Shown: in pieces, positions 1-7,260 of the stretch
Position numbering within the stretch: position 1 is the first letter of the stretch
Layout of the letters: each line of letters opens with the position of its first letter
Assembly (NCBI GenBank): GCA_020024675.1
Contig: JAHHTM010000017.1
Span: forward strand, 1 to 12,861
Source of the DNA: Muricomes sp.
GTDB lineage: Bacteria > Bacillota > Clostridia > Lachnospirales > Lachnospiraceae
Direction of reading: 5' to 3'
Length of the DNA stretch: 12,861 nt
Position numbers and translations under genes: made by a program
The notes under the pieces: model-generated
Databases searched by the model: none
What the model was told of the DNA's origin: nothing
What the model saw: the letters and a program-made list of their open reading frames with translations, nothing else

Positions 1-1881
1 CGGTGCAGGTGGCCGCATAAGTTCTGCCGGCTGCTGTCTCATCTCTTTATAACATGAGAATATCGTTGCAAAAAGAGTACATCCAAGTGCAGTCAAAGCA
101 GCCATAAGTCCATAATACATGTTGTACGGAATCAGTATCACATCCATATGCTGATACATAATTCCATATGCAACAATAATTATATATGGAAGGATCTTTT
201 CACCAATTAAGATTCCTACAATACTTCCACTGATTGTCGCAAGAAAAGCATATTTCAAATATTTTTTAGCAATAGAGACTCTGGAATATCCAAGTGCTTT
301 CAATGTACCGATCTGCGTCCTTTGTTCTTCGACCATTCTTGTCATTGTCGTCAGACTGATCAATGCCGCTACAAGGAAAAACAAAACTGGGAAAACCTTT
401 CCAATTGCTTTCATCCTGTCTGCATTTTCTCCATATCCACTATAATCTGGAAGTGTGGATCTATTTTGAATATACCATTTTGCATTTTCTATCTTTTTGA
501 TGTCATCTTCTGCTTTTTTGATCTTTTTTTCGCCGTCAGCCACCTTTGCTTCTGCCTCTTTTTTAGAAGTTTCAAATTGTTCTTGCGCCAGACTAAGCTC
601 TTGTTCCTTTGTCGAAATTGTATTTTCAGCTTTTTCAAGATTTCTTTTTTCCTGCTCAGTCTTTGCTTTTCCCTGGGTAATCTTCTGCTGTCCAGCATCT
701 AACTGAGCCCTTGCTGCTGCCAACTGATTTTTTGCATCTGCAAGCTGCGCTTCTGCTTCTGCAATTTTATTTTCAATTTCAACTTTTATACTTTCATCTA
801 CTTCGTCACTATCTTCAAAAAGAGCCCAAAGTTCTTTTGCCTGTCCAAGTTGGTATTCCTTTTCTTCTACCTGGGCAGACTTCGCAGCAAATTCCATATA
901 ATTTCTGTTTAATTCTTCCTGACTGGCATCAAGCGTGCTTTTTCCTGAGTCTATTGCCTGATACCCATTTGTAATCTGATTTTTAGCATTTTCTAATTCA
1001 CTTTTTCCAAAATCAAGCTTGTTCCTTGCCTCTTCTATTTTATTTTCGGCTTCTTGTTTCCCTTTTTCAAATTCTGTCTTTACCTTTTCAAGCTGCTGCC
1101 TTGCCTCTTTTACTACTTCTTCATATCTTATCTCTTCTCGTTCTTTTTTGATTTTTTCTATGGATTTTTCTGCCTTAGAAATCCTCTCATCATATGCAGG
1201 CATAAATGCTGTCAGATCTTCTGCCCCTGTCACAGAAACATAAAGCTCAGTATATACATCCATTTTAAATTCAGATTCCGGAACACAGACATAACCATTT
1301 ACATTTCCCGTTCCTATAAGACTGCTGCCTCTTCCAAAAGAAATATAACAAGGACTACTTGCTGCTCCTACGATTGTGTACGTATCTGACTTCAATGTAT
1401 CTTTAATATCTGCTTCTGTTCCGGAAGAAAATACAATCTCATCCCCAATGCGATAGCCACTATTCTTCATAAACTCACTATCCACCAGACACTCTCCTGG
1501 TTCTGATGGCATTCTGCCTTCTTCCACAGAAACGGTATTCATTGTTGGAAGCATCGAGAAAATATGTACAACCCGCTTACTGTCAAAGACGGTACACAAT
1601 GCATCCATAGAATATCCTGCTTCTACATTTTCTACATCTTTGACATTTTGCACTGCCTTCACATCTTCTTCAGTCAATCCAAGCGTACTAATGATCCGTA
1701 TATCCATCAGATGATTATCATCAAAATATTTATCTACTGAAAGCCTCATGTCTGGTTCAGAAGAACGAATTCCCGAGAAAAACGCTACGCCAATGGCAAC
1801 AATAAGAAAAATAGACAAAAAACGACCTAGACTTTTTTTAATCTCCATATAAAAATCTTTTCTAAGTGCTTTTTTCTTCAT
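1..1881 (-). CDS. FtsX-family ABC transporter permease with large extracytoplasmic coiled coil (partial, 3' end off window)
   Basis: This frame is open from an ATG at 1881 to the left edge: 627 codons with no stop, so the C-terminal part is missing. Residues about 21-38 form a first membrane helix, followed by an extracytoplasmic region. Residues about 230-468 are a heptad-like Glu/Lys/Ala/Gln-rich coiled coil, broken near 350-366 (ELWALFEDSDEVDES), which suggests an antiparallel helical hairpin. From about 490 come FtsX-domain membrane helices with the conserved cytoplasmic element VEEQRTQIGTLKALG at 517-531. The last visible residues, PAELMRPPAP, resemble the junction after the first FtsX module of duplicated-module permeases, so a second half probably follows. 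The start lies 8 nt after the ATPase stop with only a weak ribosome site, suggesting translational coupling. It should pair with that ATPase. The substrate is unknown: lipid, lipoprotein or peptide export, or regulation of a cell wall hydrolase, are all possible for this family. Confidence 0.9.
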   Translation of the reverse strand, partial: MKKKALRKDFYMEIKKSLGRFLSIFLIVAIGVAFFSGIRSSEPDMRLSVDKYFDDNHLMDIRIISTLGLTEEDVKAVQNVKDVENVEAGYSMDALCTVFDSKRVVHIFSMLPTMNTVSVEEGRMPSEPGECLVDSEFMKNSGYRIGDEIVFSSGTEADIKDTLKSDTYTIVGAASSPCYISFGRGSSLIGTGNVNGYVCVPESEFKMDVYTELYVSVTGAEDLTAFMPAYDERISKAEKSIEKIKKEREEIRYEEVVKEARQQLEKVKTEFEKGKQEAENKIEEARNKLDFGKSELENAKNQITNGYQAIDSGKSTLDASQEELNRNYMEFAAKSAQVEEKEYQLGQAKELWALFEDSDEVDESIKVEIENKIAEAEAQLADAKNQLAAARAQLDAGQQKITQGKAKTEQEKRNLEKAENTISTKEQELSLAQEQFETSKKEAEAKVADGEKKIKKAEDDIKKIENAKWYIQNRSTLPDYSGYGENADRMKAIGKVFPVLFFLVAALISLTTMTRMVEEQRTQIGTLKALGYSRVSIAKKYLKYAFLATISGSIVGILIGEKILPYIIIVAYGIMYQHMDVILIPYNMYYGLMAALTALGCTLFATIFSCYKEMRQQPAELMRPPAP

Positions 1882-1889
1882 ATCAGTAC

Positions 1890-2594
1890 CTACCATTCAA
1901 TTTCATCGATTGAAACCGGATTTTCATTTACTCTCATTTCCGAAACTTTTCCGTTTTTTATTTTAATAAGTCTATCTGCCATAGGCGCCAGCGCCGAATT
2001 GTGAGTAATAACAATCACAGTCATCCCCCGCTTTCTACACATTTCCTGTAAAAGTTTCAAAATCGCTTTTCCTGTATTGTAATCCAGAGCTCCTGTGGGT
2101 TCATCACATAATAAAAGTTTTGGGCTTTTAGCCAATGCTCTGGCAATTGAAACTCTTTGTTGTTCGCCTCCTGATAACTGTGCAGGAAAATTATCCAGTC
2201 TGTCTCCTAATCCAACATCTGTAAGAACTTCCTTTGCGTCAAGCGGTTCTTTGCAAATCTGCATGGCAAGCTCTACATTTTCCAATGCGGTGAGATTTGG
2301 CATCAGATTGTAAAACTGAAATACAAATCCAATATCATCTCTTCTATAGCTTGTAAGTTGTTTTCCATTGTATCGTGTGATATCTTTTCCATCTACTGTA
2401 ATCGTACCACTTGTCGCTGTATCCATCCCACCTAAAATATTTAACACTGTGGTCTTACCTGCTCCGCTTGGTCCCACGATCACGGCAAATTCACCCTTAT
2501 GAATAGAAAAATCCACACCATCTACTGCCCGGATTTCCACTTCACCCATTTTGTAAATTTTTGTAATTCCTTCTAGCTTAACAAAATCTTCCAT
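1890..2594 (-). CDS. ABC transporter ATP-binding protein, MacB/LolD type
   Basis: This 234-residue cytoplasmic ATPase would power the FtsX-type permease encoded immediately downstream. It has a complete nucleotide-binding domain: Walker A GPSGAGKT (41-48), Q-loop Gln93, signature LSGGEQQR (140-147), Walker B LLLCDEP (160-166) with catalytic Glu165, and H-loop His198. The sequence FYNLMPNLT after the Q-loop and the DEPTGALD block are typical of the MacB/LolD/FtsE branch. The frame stays open upstream to 2714, but the ATG at 2594 is preferred. It has a good ribosome site (AGAGGTGG, 2600-2607, 5 nt spacing), it begins just before the family's usual N-terminus, and the extension would run into the ssrA promoter. 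No substrate can be assigned. Confidence 0.93.
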   Translation of the reverse strand: MEDFVKLEGITKIYKMGEVEIRAVDGVDFSIHKGEFAVIVGPSGAGKTTVLNILGGMDTATSGTITVDGKDITRYNGKQLTSYRRDDIGFVFQFYNLMPNLTALENVELAMQICKEPLDAKEVLTDVGLGDRLDNFPAQLSGGEQQRVSIARALAKSPKLLLCDEPTGALDYNTGKAILKLLQEMCRKRGMTVIVITHNSALAPMADRLIKIKNGKVSEMRVNENPVSIDEIEW

Positions 2595-2630
2595 ATATGC
2601 CACCTCTGTCATACATACTTTTATGCGATA

Positions 2631-2636
2631 ATTATA
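2631..2636 (-). promoter_or_regulatory. Candidate -10 element for the ABC transporter operon
   Basis: A perfect TATAAT on the minus strand lies 37 bases upstream of the ATPase start codon. No good -35 hexamer is found 16-18 bp upstream; the region there is T-rich (about 2654-2661). This is therefore a tentative promoter based on one element and on position, oriented divergently from the ssrA promoter. Confidence 0.4.
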
Positions 2637-2702
2637 ACATGAACCTTCTTCTAAAAAAACAAAGTTCCCAGTAAATTCACAAAAACCTGGTATGAAAACA
2701 CC

Positions 2703-2731
2703 TTGACTTTGCATATTCTTTTATATAGAAT
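2703..2731 (+). promoter_or_regulatory. Sigma-A-type promoter of ssrA
   Basis: TTGACT (2703-2708) and TAGAAT (2726-2731) are separated by exactly 17 bp, each one mismatch from consensus. Transcription would start near 2738, giving a leader of about 26 nt before the predicted mature 5' end of tmRNA, to be removed by RNase P-type processing. Confidence 0.85.
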
Positions 2732-2764
2732 AGAAGTACATCCGATCGTGATGTATTCAACTTT

Positions 2765-3106
2765 GGGCTTGTACTGGTTTCGACAGGGATCTCGAAGATG
2801 GAGAAGCTATCCGCAGGCAGATGCGCTAAATCGCAAACTTAAAATTAAACGCTAACGATAATTTCGAATTAGCTGCAGCCTAAATGCTGCATGTCAGCTC
2901 TAGAGCACCCGCACTTTAGAATCCTGGCATCAACTATGCGGGAAACGATGCCGGCAAAGCTTTGAGCCGTCAGGCGTATCATGAAGCTACTAAAACCGTA
3001 AGGGTGTTAGTTCCCGTACGGCAGAGGGAATGAAAAATAACTGACTATGATAGTAGAAGTACATGGGACAGGTTTTTGGACGCGGGTTCGACTCCCGCCA
3101 GGTCCA
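2765..3106 (+). ncRNA. ssrA: Transfer-messenger RNA (tmRNA)
   Basis: tmRNA enters stalled ribosomes with SmpB, accepts the nascent chain on its alanyl end and supplies a short reading frame for a degradation tag. The 5' end has the hallmark GGTTTCGACAGGG. The 3' end carries a T arm with stem GCGGG/CCCGC (3082-3086, 3094-3098) around loop TTCGACT. The 5' GGGCTTG (2765-2771) pairs over 7 bp with CAGGTCC (3099-3105, with wobble pairs) as the acceptor stem, followed by discriminator A3106. The next bases are CTT, so the CCA end is not encoded. The tag frame is best read from GCT at 2851: A-N-D-N-F-E-L-A-A-A, then TAA at 2881-2883, preceded by TTAAAC as expected before a resume codon. The mature length is about 342 nt plus added CCA. 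The end positions come from stem pairing and are approximate by a base or two. Confidence 0.97.
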
Positions 3107-3120
3107 CTTAAAAAACAACG

Positions 3121-3149
3121 GAAGGAGCTTTAAAAAGCTCCTTCTTTTT
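3121..3149 (+). terminator. Rho-independent terminator of ssrA
   Basis: A perfect inverted repeat, GAAGGAGCTTT (3121-3131) with AAAGCTCCTTC (3134-3144), is followed by TTTTT (3145-3149). It starts 14 bases after the tmRNA 3' end. Its right arm can alternatively pair with the Shine-Dalgarno region of the next gene (3152-3162). Confidence 0.92.
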
Positions 3150-3164
3150 ACAAGGAGCTTTTTT

Positions 3165-3758
3165 ATGAAAAAATATAAAAATATAATATTTGATTTTGGA
3201 AATGTACTTGCGCTTTTTAACGAACAAAAAGTAATTGGTCACTACTGCAACTCTTCGAAAGACTACTCTCTCATGAAAAATGCCGTTTTTTATGACTGGG
3301 ATTCTTTAGATGCAGGTCTCATTGATTATGATGTATACATGGATCATGTAAAAGAGAATCTTCCGGTTTACTTGCATCCAGCCATCCTTGATTTTTCTAA
3401 AACCTGGTATCAGCATCTTGCGCCCCTAACAGAAACGTGGGATCTCGTCCACGAGCTAAAAAAAAGAGGATACGCTCTTTATATTTTATCGAACGCATCC
3501 ACTTATTTTGCTGAAAATTCATCTTTCTTCGAAATCACAAAAGATTTTGACGGCATAGTATTTTCTGCCCCTCTTAAAATGGCTAAACCTGCTCCTGACA
3601 TCTATCAGTATCTATTTCGTACATTTCATTTACTTCCAGAAGAATGTCTCTTTTTAGACGACCGTAAAGAAAACATTCAGACTGGAAGAGAACTTGGAAT
3701 GGATGGTATGGTTTTTGATCCTTCCATCCTTCCAAACCTACGTCACATACTTTTGTAG
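3165..3758 (+). CDS. HAD-superfamily hydrolase, YihX-like phosphatase
   Basis: This 197-residue cytoplasmic protein has the ordered HAD motifs. Motif I is NIIFDFGNVL with nucleophile Asp10. Motif II is LYILSNAS with its Ser, motif III is the Lys in KMAKPAPD, and motif IV is LFLDDRKENI with the acidic pair that binds Mg. The usual second Asp of motif I (DxD) is Gly12, as in the YihX-like subgroup that I recall acting on sugar phosphates; the substrate here is not known. The cap region lies between motifs I and II, consistent with subfamily I. The ATG at 3165 has AAGGAG at 3152-3157 with 7 nt spacing; an upstream in-frame start would lie inside tmRNA. No promoter is evident between the ssrA terminator and this start, so expression may depend on ssrA read-through. 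The 3' end overlaps convergent aroD by 16 bp. Confidence 0.88.
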   Translation: MKKYKNIIFDFGNVLALFNEQKVIGHYCNSSKDYSLMKNAVFYDWDSLDAGLIDYDVYMDHVKENLPVYLHPAILDFSKTWYQHLAPLTETWDLVHELKKRGYALYILSNASTYFAENSSFFEITKDFDGIVFSAPLKMAKPAPDIYQYLFRTFHLLPEECLFLDDRKENIQTGRELGMDGMVFDPSILPNLRHILL

Positions 3759-4510
3759 ATAATCGAAAGTACCTTTTGCAATTCATCTGCTTCTGGCTGA
3801 CCAGGTGCAGATGGATTTGTTCCAGCAGCAAAAGTAACTGACGAGCCAAACTTTCCACCGCAAAAGCGACTAACTGCCCCTGTTTCTGACATGGACATTG
3901 TGATAAGCGGTACCGTCGCATACAATCGGTTCATCTTTTCCGTAGCCTGCATAAGTGCAAGTACATCTTCCTTTGAATCAGGCATCACTGCCAGCTTTAC
4001 AATGTCGGCCCCTGTTTCTTGCATCCTACACATTTTCTGAAGCATTTCTTCAATTGACGGAGTATTTTGAAAATCATGGCTTGATAGGATCACTTTTATG
4101 CCAGATGAATGTGCAAATTCTATTATTTCGTTTACAAGCATCTCTTCTTTTGAATATTCAACATCCAAAAGATCAACCATCCCACTTTCTATCACCCTCA
4201 TATTAAGGTTTCTATATACATCGAGATCGTCTTTTCCATTTCCACCTTCTTTTTGGGTACGATATGTAAAGAGGATTGGTTTTTCACTTTCTATTGTTTT
4301 TAATCGTTTCAAAACTTCTTCTAAATCTGTATCAATTGTTTCAAGATCATCACCTCTCCACTCTATGAGATCACAGGGAAATTGACGTATTTCTGTCATT
4401 TCATCAAATACTTCTTTCTTTGTTTTTCCCTGGACTGGAATACAGATTTTGGGAATTCCTTTTCCAATCTCTATGTTTTTTGTGACCACTGTCTGAATCT
4501 TATTCTCCAT
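3743..4510 (-). CDS. aroD: 3-dehydroquinate dehydratase, type I
   Basis: This enzyme performs the third step of the shikimate pathway, dehydrating 3-dehydroquinate to 3-dehydroshikimate through a Schiff base in a cytoplasmic TIM barrel. Its 255 residues match the type I family length. Key residues are in place with a constant +2 offset from the well-studied enterobacterial enzyme: Glu88 in RTQKEGG, His145 in LSSHDF, Schiff-base Lys172 in DIVKLAVMP, Arg215 in SRFCGGKFGSS and Gln238 in SAPGQPE. EWR at 50-52 also fits the substrate site. The ATG at 4510 follows GTGAGG with 5 nt spacing; the frame extends 14 codons further up, but without support. It lies 66 bp downstream of smpB in the same orientation and no other shikimate gene is visible, so it may ride on the rnr-smpB transcript. 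Confidence 0.95.
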   Translation of the reverse strand: MENKIQTVVTKNIEIGKGIPKICIPVQGKTKKEVFDEMTEIRQFPCDLIEWRGDDLETIDTDLEEVLKRLKTIESEKPILFTYRTQKEGGNGKDDLDVYRNLNMRVIESGMVDLLDVEYSKEEMLVNEIIEFAHSSGIKVILSSHDFQNTPSIEEMLQKMCRMQETGADIVKLAVMPDSKEDVLALMQATEKMNRLYATVPLITMSMSETGAVSRFCGGKFGSSVTFAAGTNPSAPGQPEADELQKVLSIIYKSM

Positions 4511-4576
4511 CTTTTCCTCACCACTAAGTAAATCTTTGAATCTTATCCACATTTCTTTCAGATAATCTACATGCTT

Positions 4577-5044
4577 TTACCCAAAATTGCGGATTTTGAA
4601 ATCTCTTTCTGCTTCTCGTTTTTGATCTTTTTTGGCAATGTCATCTCGTTTATCATAGAGTTTTTTACCTTTTGCAAGACCAATTTCAACTTTTACAAGA
4701 CTTCCATTAAAATAAACTCGAAGAGGAACTAGTGTATTTCCTTTTTCTTTCATCTTCCCAAAAATTTTATGAATCTCTTTTTTATGAATGAGAAGCTTTC
4801 TTACTCTCAACGGATCTTTATTAAAAATATTTCCTTTTTCATACGGACTTATATGCATTCCATAAATAAAAATTTCTCCATTTTCAATTCGAATAAATGC
4901 TTCTTTAATACTACACTGTCCCATGCGAAGAGATTTTACTTCTGTTCCATGAAGAACGATCCCTGCTTCATATTTATCTAAAATAAAATAATCATGATAT
5001 GCTTTTTTATTATTTGCGATCAGTTTTCCCTCTGTCTTTGACAT
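4577..5044 (-). CDS. smpB: SsrA-binding protein SmpB
   Basis: SmpB binds the tRNA-like domain of tmRNA and is required for it to enter stalled ribosomes. The 155-residue product is the usual length. It has the conserved core GIVLHGTEVKSLR near residues 28-40, then the OB-fold region, and a basic C-terminal tail (KLYDKRDDIAKKDQKREAER) of the type that inserts into the empty mRNA channel. The start ATG at 5044 follows AAAGGGTG. It lies 33 bp after rnr on the same strand, and its RNA partner ssrA is about 1.5 kb away on the opposite strand, so all three main trans-translation components sit within 4.5 kb. Confidence 0.97.
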   Translation of the reverse strand: MSKTEGKLIANNKKAYHDYFILDKYEAGIVLHGTEVKSLRMGQCSIKEAFIRIENGEIFIYGMHISPYEKGNIFNKDPLRVRKLLIHKKEIHKIFGKMKEKGNTLVPLRVYFNGSLVKVEIGLAKGKKLYDKRDDIAKKDQKREAERDFKIRNFG

Positions 5045-5077
5045 TGTTACACCCTTTCTTTAAAGTTATAATCTGGA

Positions 5078-7210
5078 CTATACAAGTTCGAAATCTATCG
5101 TACGTTGTAGTTTATCAACATCTGCAACTCTTACTCTAACCTTCTGCCCCAGTTTATATGTCTTTCCGGTATGTTCACCAACCATTTCGTAGTCGGATTC
5201 AATATAGTTATAATGGTCATCTCTCATATTCATGACATGCACAAGTCCTTCTATTGTATTTGGAAGTTCAACATAGATTCCCCATTTTGTAATACCAGAA
5301 ACAACTCCTTCAAATTCTTCTCCTATTTTCTGAATCATATATTCTGCTTTTTTCAATTTTATAGTCTCTCGCTCTGCTTCTTCTGCTCTACGTTCTCTTT
5401 CGCTGGATAAAATTGCAACCTCTGTAAGAATATTTTTATAGTGTTCCTGACGTTCTTCTTTTAATCTTCCACGAAGATTTTCTTTAATGATTCTATGAAT
5501 CTGAAGGTCCGGATATCTTCTGATTGGAGATGTAAAATGCGTGTAATATTTTGCCGCAAGTCCAAAATGTCCTGTATTTTCTGGCGAATACTTTGCCTGC
5601 TTCATGGCACGAAGCGCAAGACGGCTTATCATAGCTTCTTCATTTGTTCCTTCTACTTTCGCAAGTAACTTCTGAACTTCTTTTGGACGGATCTCACTAT
5701 TTCCAACATGAATATGGTATCCAAAATTATTGATAAATGTGCCAAGCTGTTTTATCTTTTCTTCATCTGGCTGTTCATGTGTACGATAAAGAAATGGTAA
5801 CTCCCTCCAATAATATTCCTCGGCTACCGTTTCATTTGCAAGCAACATAAAATCTTCTATGATCTTTGTCGCAGTATTTCTTTCGTATGGTCTTATTTCG
5901 AGTGGAACACCATTTTCGTCCAAAATGATCTTTGTCTCTGGAAATTCAAAATCAATCGACCCTCGATCGCGTCGTTTCTTCCTAAGTATTTTCGAAAGTT
6001 CTGCCATCTTAACGATCATCGGAACTAATTCTTCACAACTTTGGCTTTCTTCTCGCTTTTCTTCCGGAAGATCTTGCTCATCAAGAATCTTTTGTACTCC
6101 GGTATAACTCATACGTTTTGTGACACAAACAACACTCTCCGCAATCTGATGGTCTACTACCTCTCCCTTTGAATTGATCTTCATGATGCAACTAAGTGCC
6201 AGTCTTACTTCTTTGGCATTTAATGAACAAATCCCATTACATAAAATATGTGGAAGCATTGGTATTACACGATCTGCAAGATACACGCTTGTTCCTCGTT
6301 CAAGTGCTTCTCTGTCAATGGCACTTTTTTCTTGTACGTAATTTGTAACATCTGCAATATGAACACCTAGTTTGTAAAGATTTCCTTCCATTGTAAGAGA
6401 AACCGCATCATCTAAATCTTTTGCATCCTCTCCGTCGATAGTGATCATCTGCCAGTCTCTAAGATCCATACGTCCTTTCATATCAGCTTCTGTAACATCT
6501 TTTCCTACTCGTTCCGCCTGATTTAAAATACGTTCCGAAAAGTTAGTCGGAAGATCATATCCTTTTACTATAGAAAGGATATCTGTACCAGGATCATTAA
6601 TATGTCCTAGAATTTCCACGATCTTCCCTTCTGGCTTTGCATGTTCATTTCCATATGATGTAAGTTCTACTACAACCTTATGTCCTGTCATAGCCCCTTT
6701 ATCTTTTCCAGCCGGGATATAAATATCTTTTAAGACTCTCTGATTGTCTGGTCTTACAAATCCAAAACTCTTGCATTTTTCATACAATCCTACGAGTTTC
6801 AAAGTGCCGTGAGATAAAATCTTTACGATCTTTCCCTCTTTTCGTTTTCCTTCTGGTTCTTTCGTAATAATGAATTCTACCTGGTCACCTTGAAATGCTC
6901 CATTCATATTATCTTCCGAAACGAAAACATCTTCTTCCACACCTTCTTGAATGACAAATCCAAATCCTCTTGCATTTGCCTGAAACATACCCGTAAGATG
7001 TTTTGTCTCACCTTTTGCATATTTTCCACGCTTTGTAACATAAATCTTGCCATCTGCCACAAGTCCGTCTAATGCCTCTTTAAGAATAGCCCTTTGTTCT
7101 TTTGGAATCTGCAGAACAATAGCGATTTCTTTTATTTTCATAGGTACATACATATCATCACATATAAAATCATATATAACTTTTTTTCTTTTTTCAAATG
7201 TCTGATCCAA
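5078..7210 (-). CDS. rnr: Ribonuclease R (3'-5' exoribonuclease, RNB family)
   Basis: RNase R degrades structured RNA from the 3' end and clears non-stop mRNAs during trans-translation. Domains in order over 710 residues are: an N-terminal winged helix (about 1-65), cold-shock OB domains (about 70-220), the RNB catalytic domain with the acidic signature DGEDAKDLDDAV near 255-268 and HFTSPIRRYPDLQIHR near 555-570, and a C-terminal S1 domain (about 630-708; GVVSGITKWGIYVELPN). The protein ends right after S1 (RTIDFELV), without the lysine-rich tail found in the E. coli enzyme. The start chosen is TTG at 7210, because AGAGGTG (7217-7223) sits 6 nt upstream. The open frame continues to a GTG at 7270, but that codon lies within the secG terminator stem and has no ribosome site. 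rnr is followed by smpB, the common Firmicutes order. Confidence 0.95.
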   Translation of the reverse strand: MDQTFEKRKKVIYDFICDDMYVPMKIKEIAIVLQIPKEQRAILKEALDGLVADGKIYVTKRGKYAKGETKHLTGMFQANARGFGFVIQEGVEEDVFVSEDNMNGAFQGDQVEFIITKEPEGKRKEGKIVKILSHGTLKLVGLYEKCKSFGFVRPDNQRVLKDIYIPAGKDKGAMTGHKVVVELTSYGNEHAKPEGKIVEILGHINDPGTDILSIVKGYDLPTNFSERILNQAERVGKDVTEADMKGRMDLRDWQMITIDGEDAKDLDDAVSLTMEGNLYKLGVHIADVTNYVQEKSAIDREALERGTSVYLADRVIPMLPHILCNGICSLNAKEVRLALSCIMKINSKGEVVDHQIAESVVCVTKRMSYTGVQKILDEQDLPEEKREESQSCEELVPMIVKMAELSKILRKKRRDRGSIDFEFPETKIILDENGVPLEIRPYERNTATKIIEDFMLLANETVAEEYYWRELPFLYRTHEQPDEEKIKQLGTFINNFGYHIHVGNSEIRPKEVQKLLAKVEGTNEEAMISRLALRAMKQAKYSPENTGHFGLAAKYYTHFTSPIRRYPDLQIHRIIKENLRGRLKEERQEHYKNILTEVAILSSERERRAEEAERETIKLKKAEYMIQKIGEEFEGVVSGITKWGIYVELPNTIEGLVHVMNMRDDHYNYIESDYEMVGEHTGKTYKLGQKVRVRVADVDKLQRTIDFELV

Positions 7211-7216
7211 TCTATT

Positions 7217-7223
7217 CACCTCT
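7217..7223 (-). promoter_or_regulatory. Ribosome binding site that fixes the TTG start of rnr
   Basis: AGAGGTG on the minus strand lies 6 nt upstream of TTG at 7210-7208. No in-frame ATG with a comparable site exists nearby, so this site supports a 710-residue RNase R instead of longer versions. Confidence 0.8.
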
Positions 7224-7260
7224 TTCCCAAAAATACACACTTGTATTTTGCCATGTAATG

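Noticed and set aside
322..1389. Several plus-strand open frames of 70-130 codons rich in Phe, Ser, Cys and Leu
   Set aside because: They are antisense shadows of the permease coiled coil: Lys/Glu-rich codons read backwards give Phe/Leu/Ser. They have no ribosome sites and no recognisable protein.
2595..2714. Forty-residue N-terminal extension of the ABC ATPase
   Set aside because: It would overlap the ssrA promoter region, has no ribosome site, and the ATG at 2594 has a strong site and gives the normal family length.
3070..3106. tRNA-like T arm and acceptor end
   Set aside because: No anticodon arm is present. It is the 3' tRNA-like part of tmRNA, pairing with 2765-2771.
3063..3164. Upstream-extended start of the HAD gene
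   Set aside because: The extension reads through the tmRNA T arm and the terminator hairpin. The ATG at 3165 has AAGGAG 7 nt upstream and begins just before motif I.
7224..7260. Promoter for rnr between the secG terminator and its TTG start
   Set aside because: TTACAT and TATTTT are 17 bp apart, but the -35 is very poor and transcription would start at the ribosome site itself.
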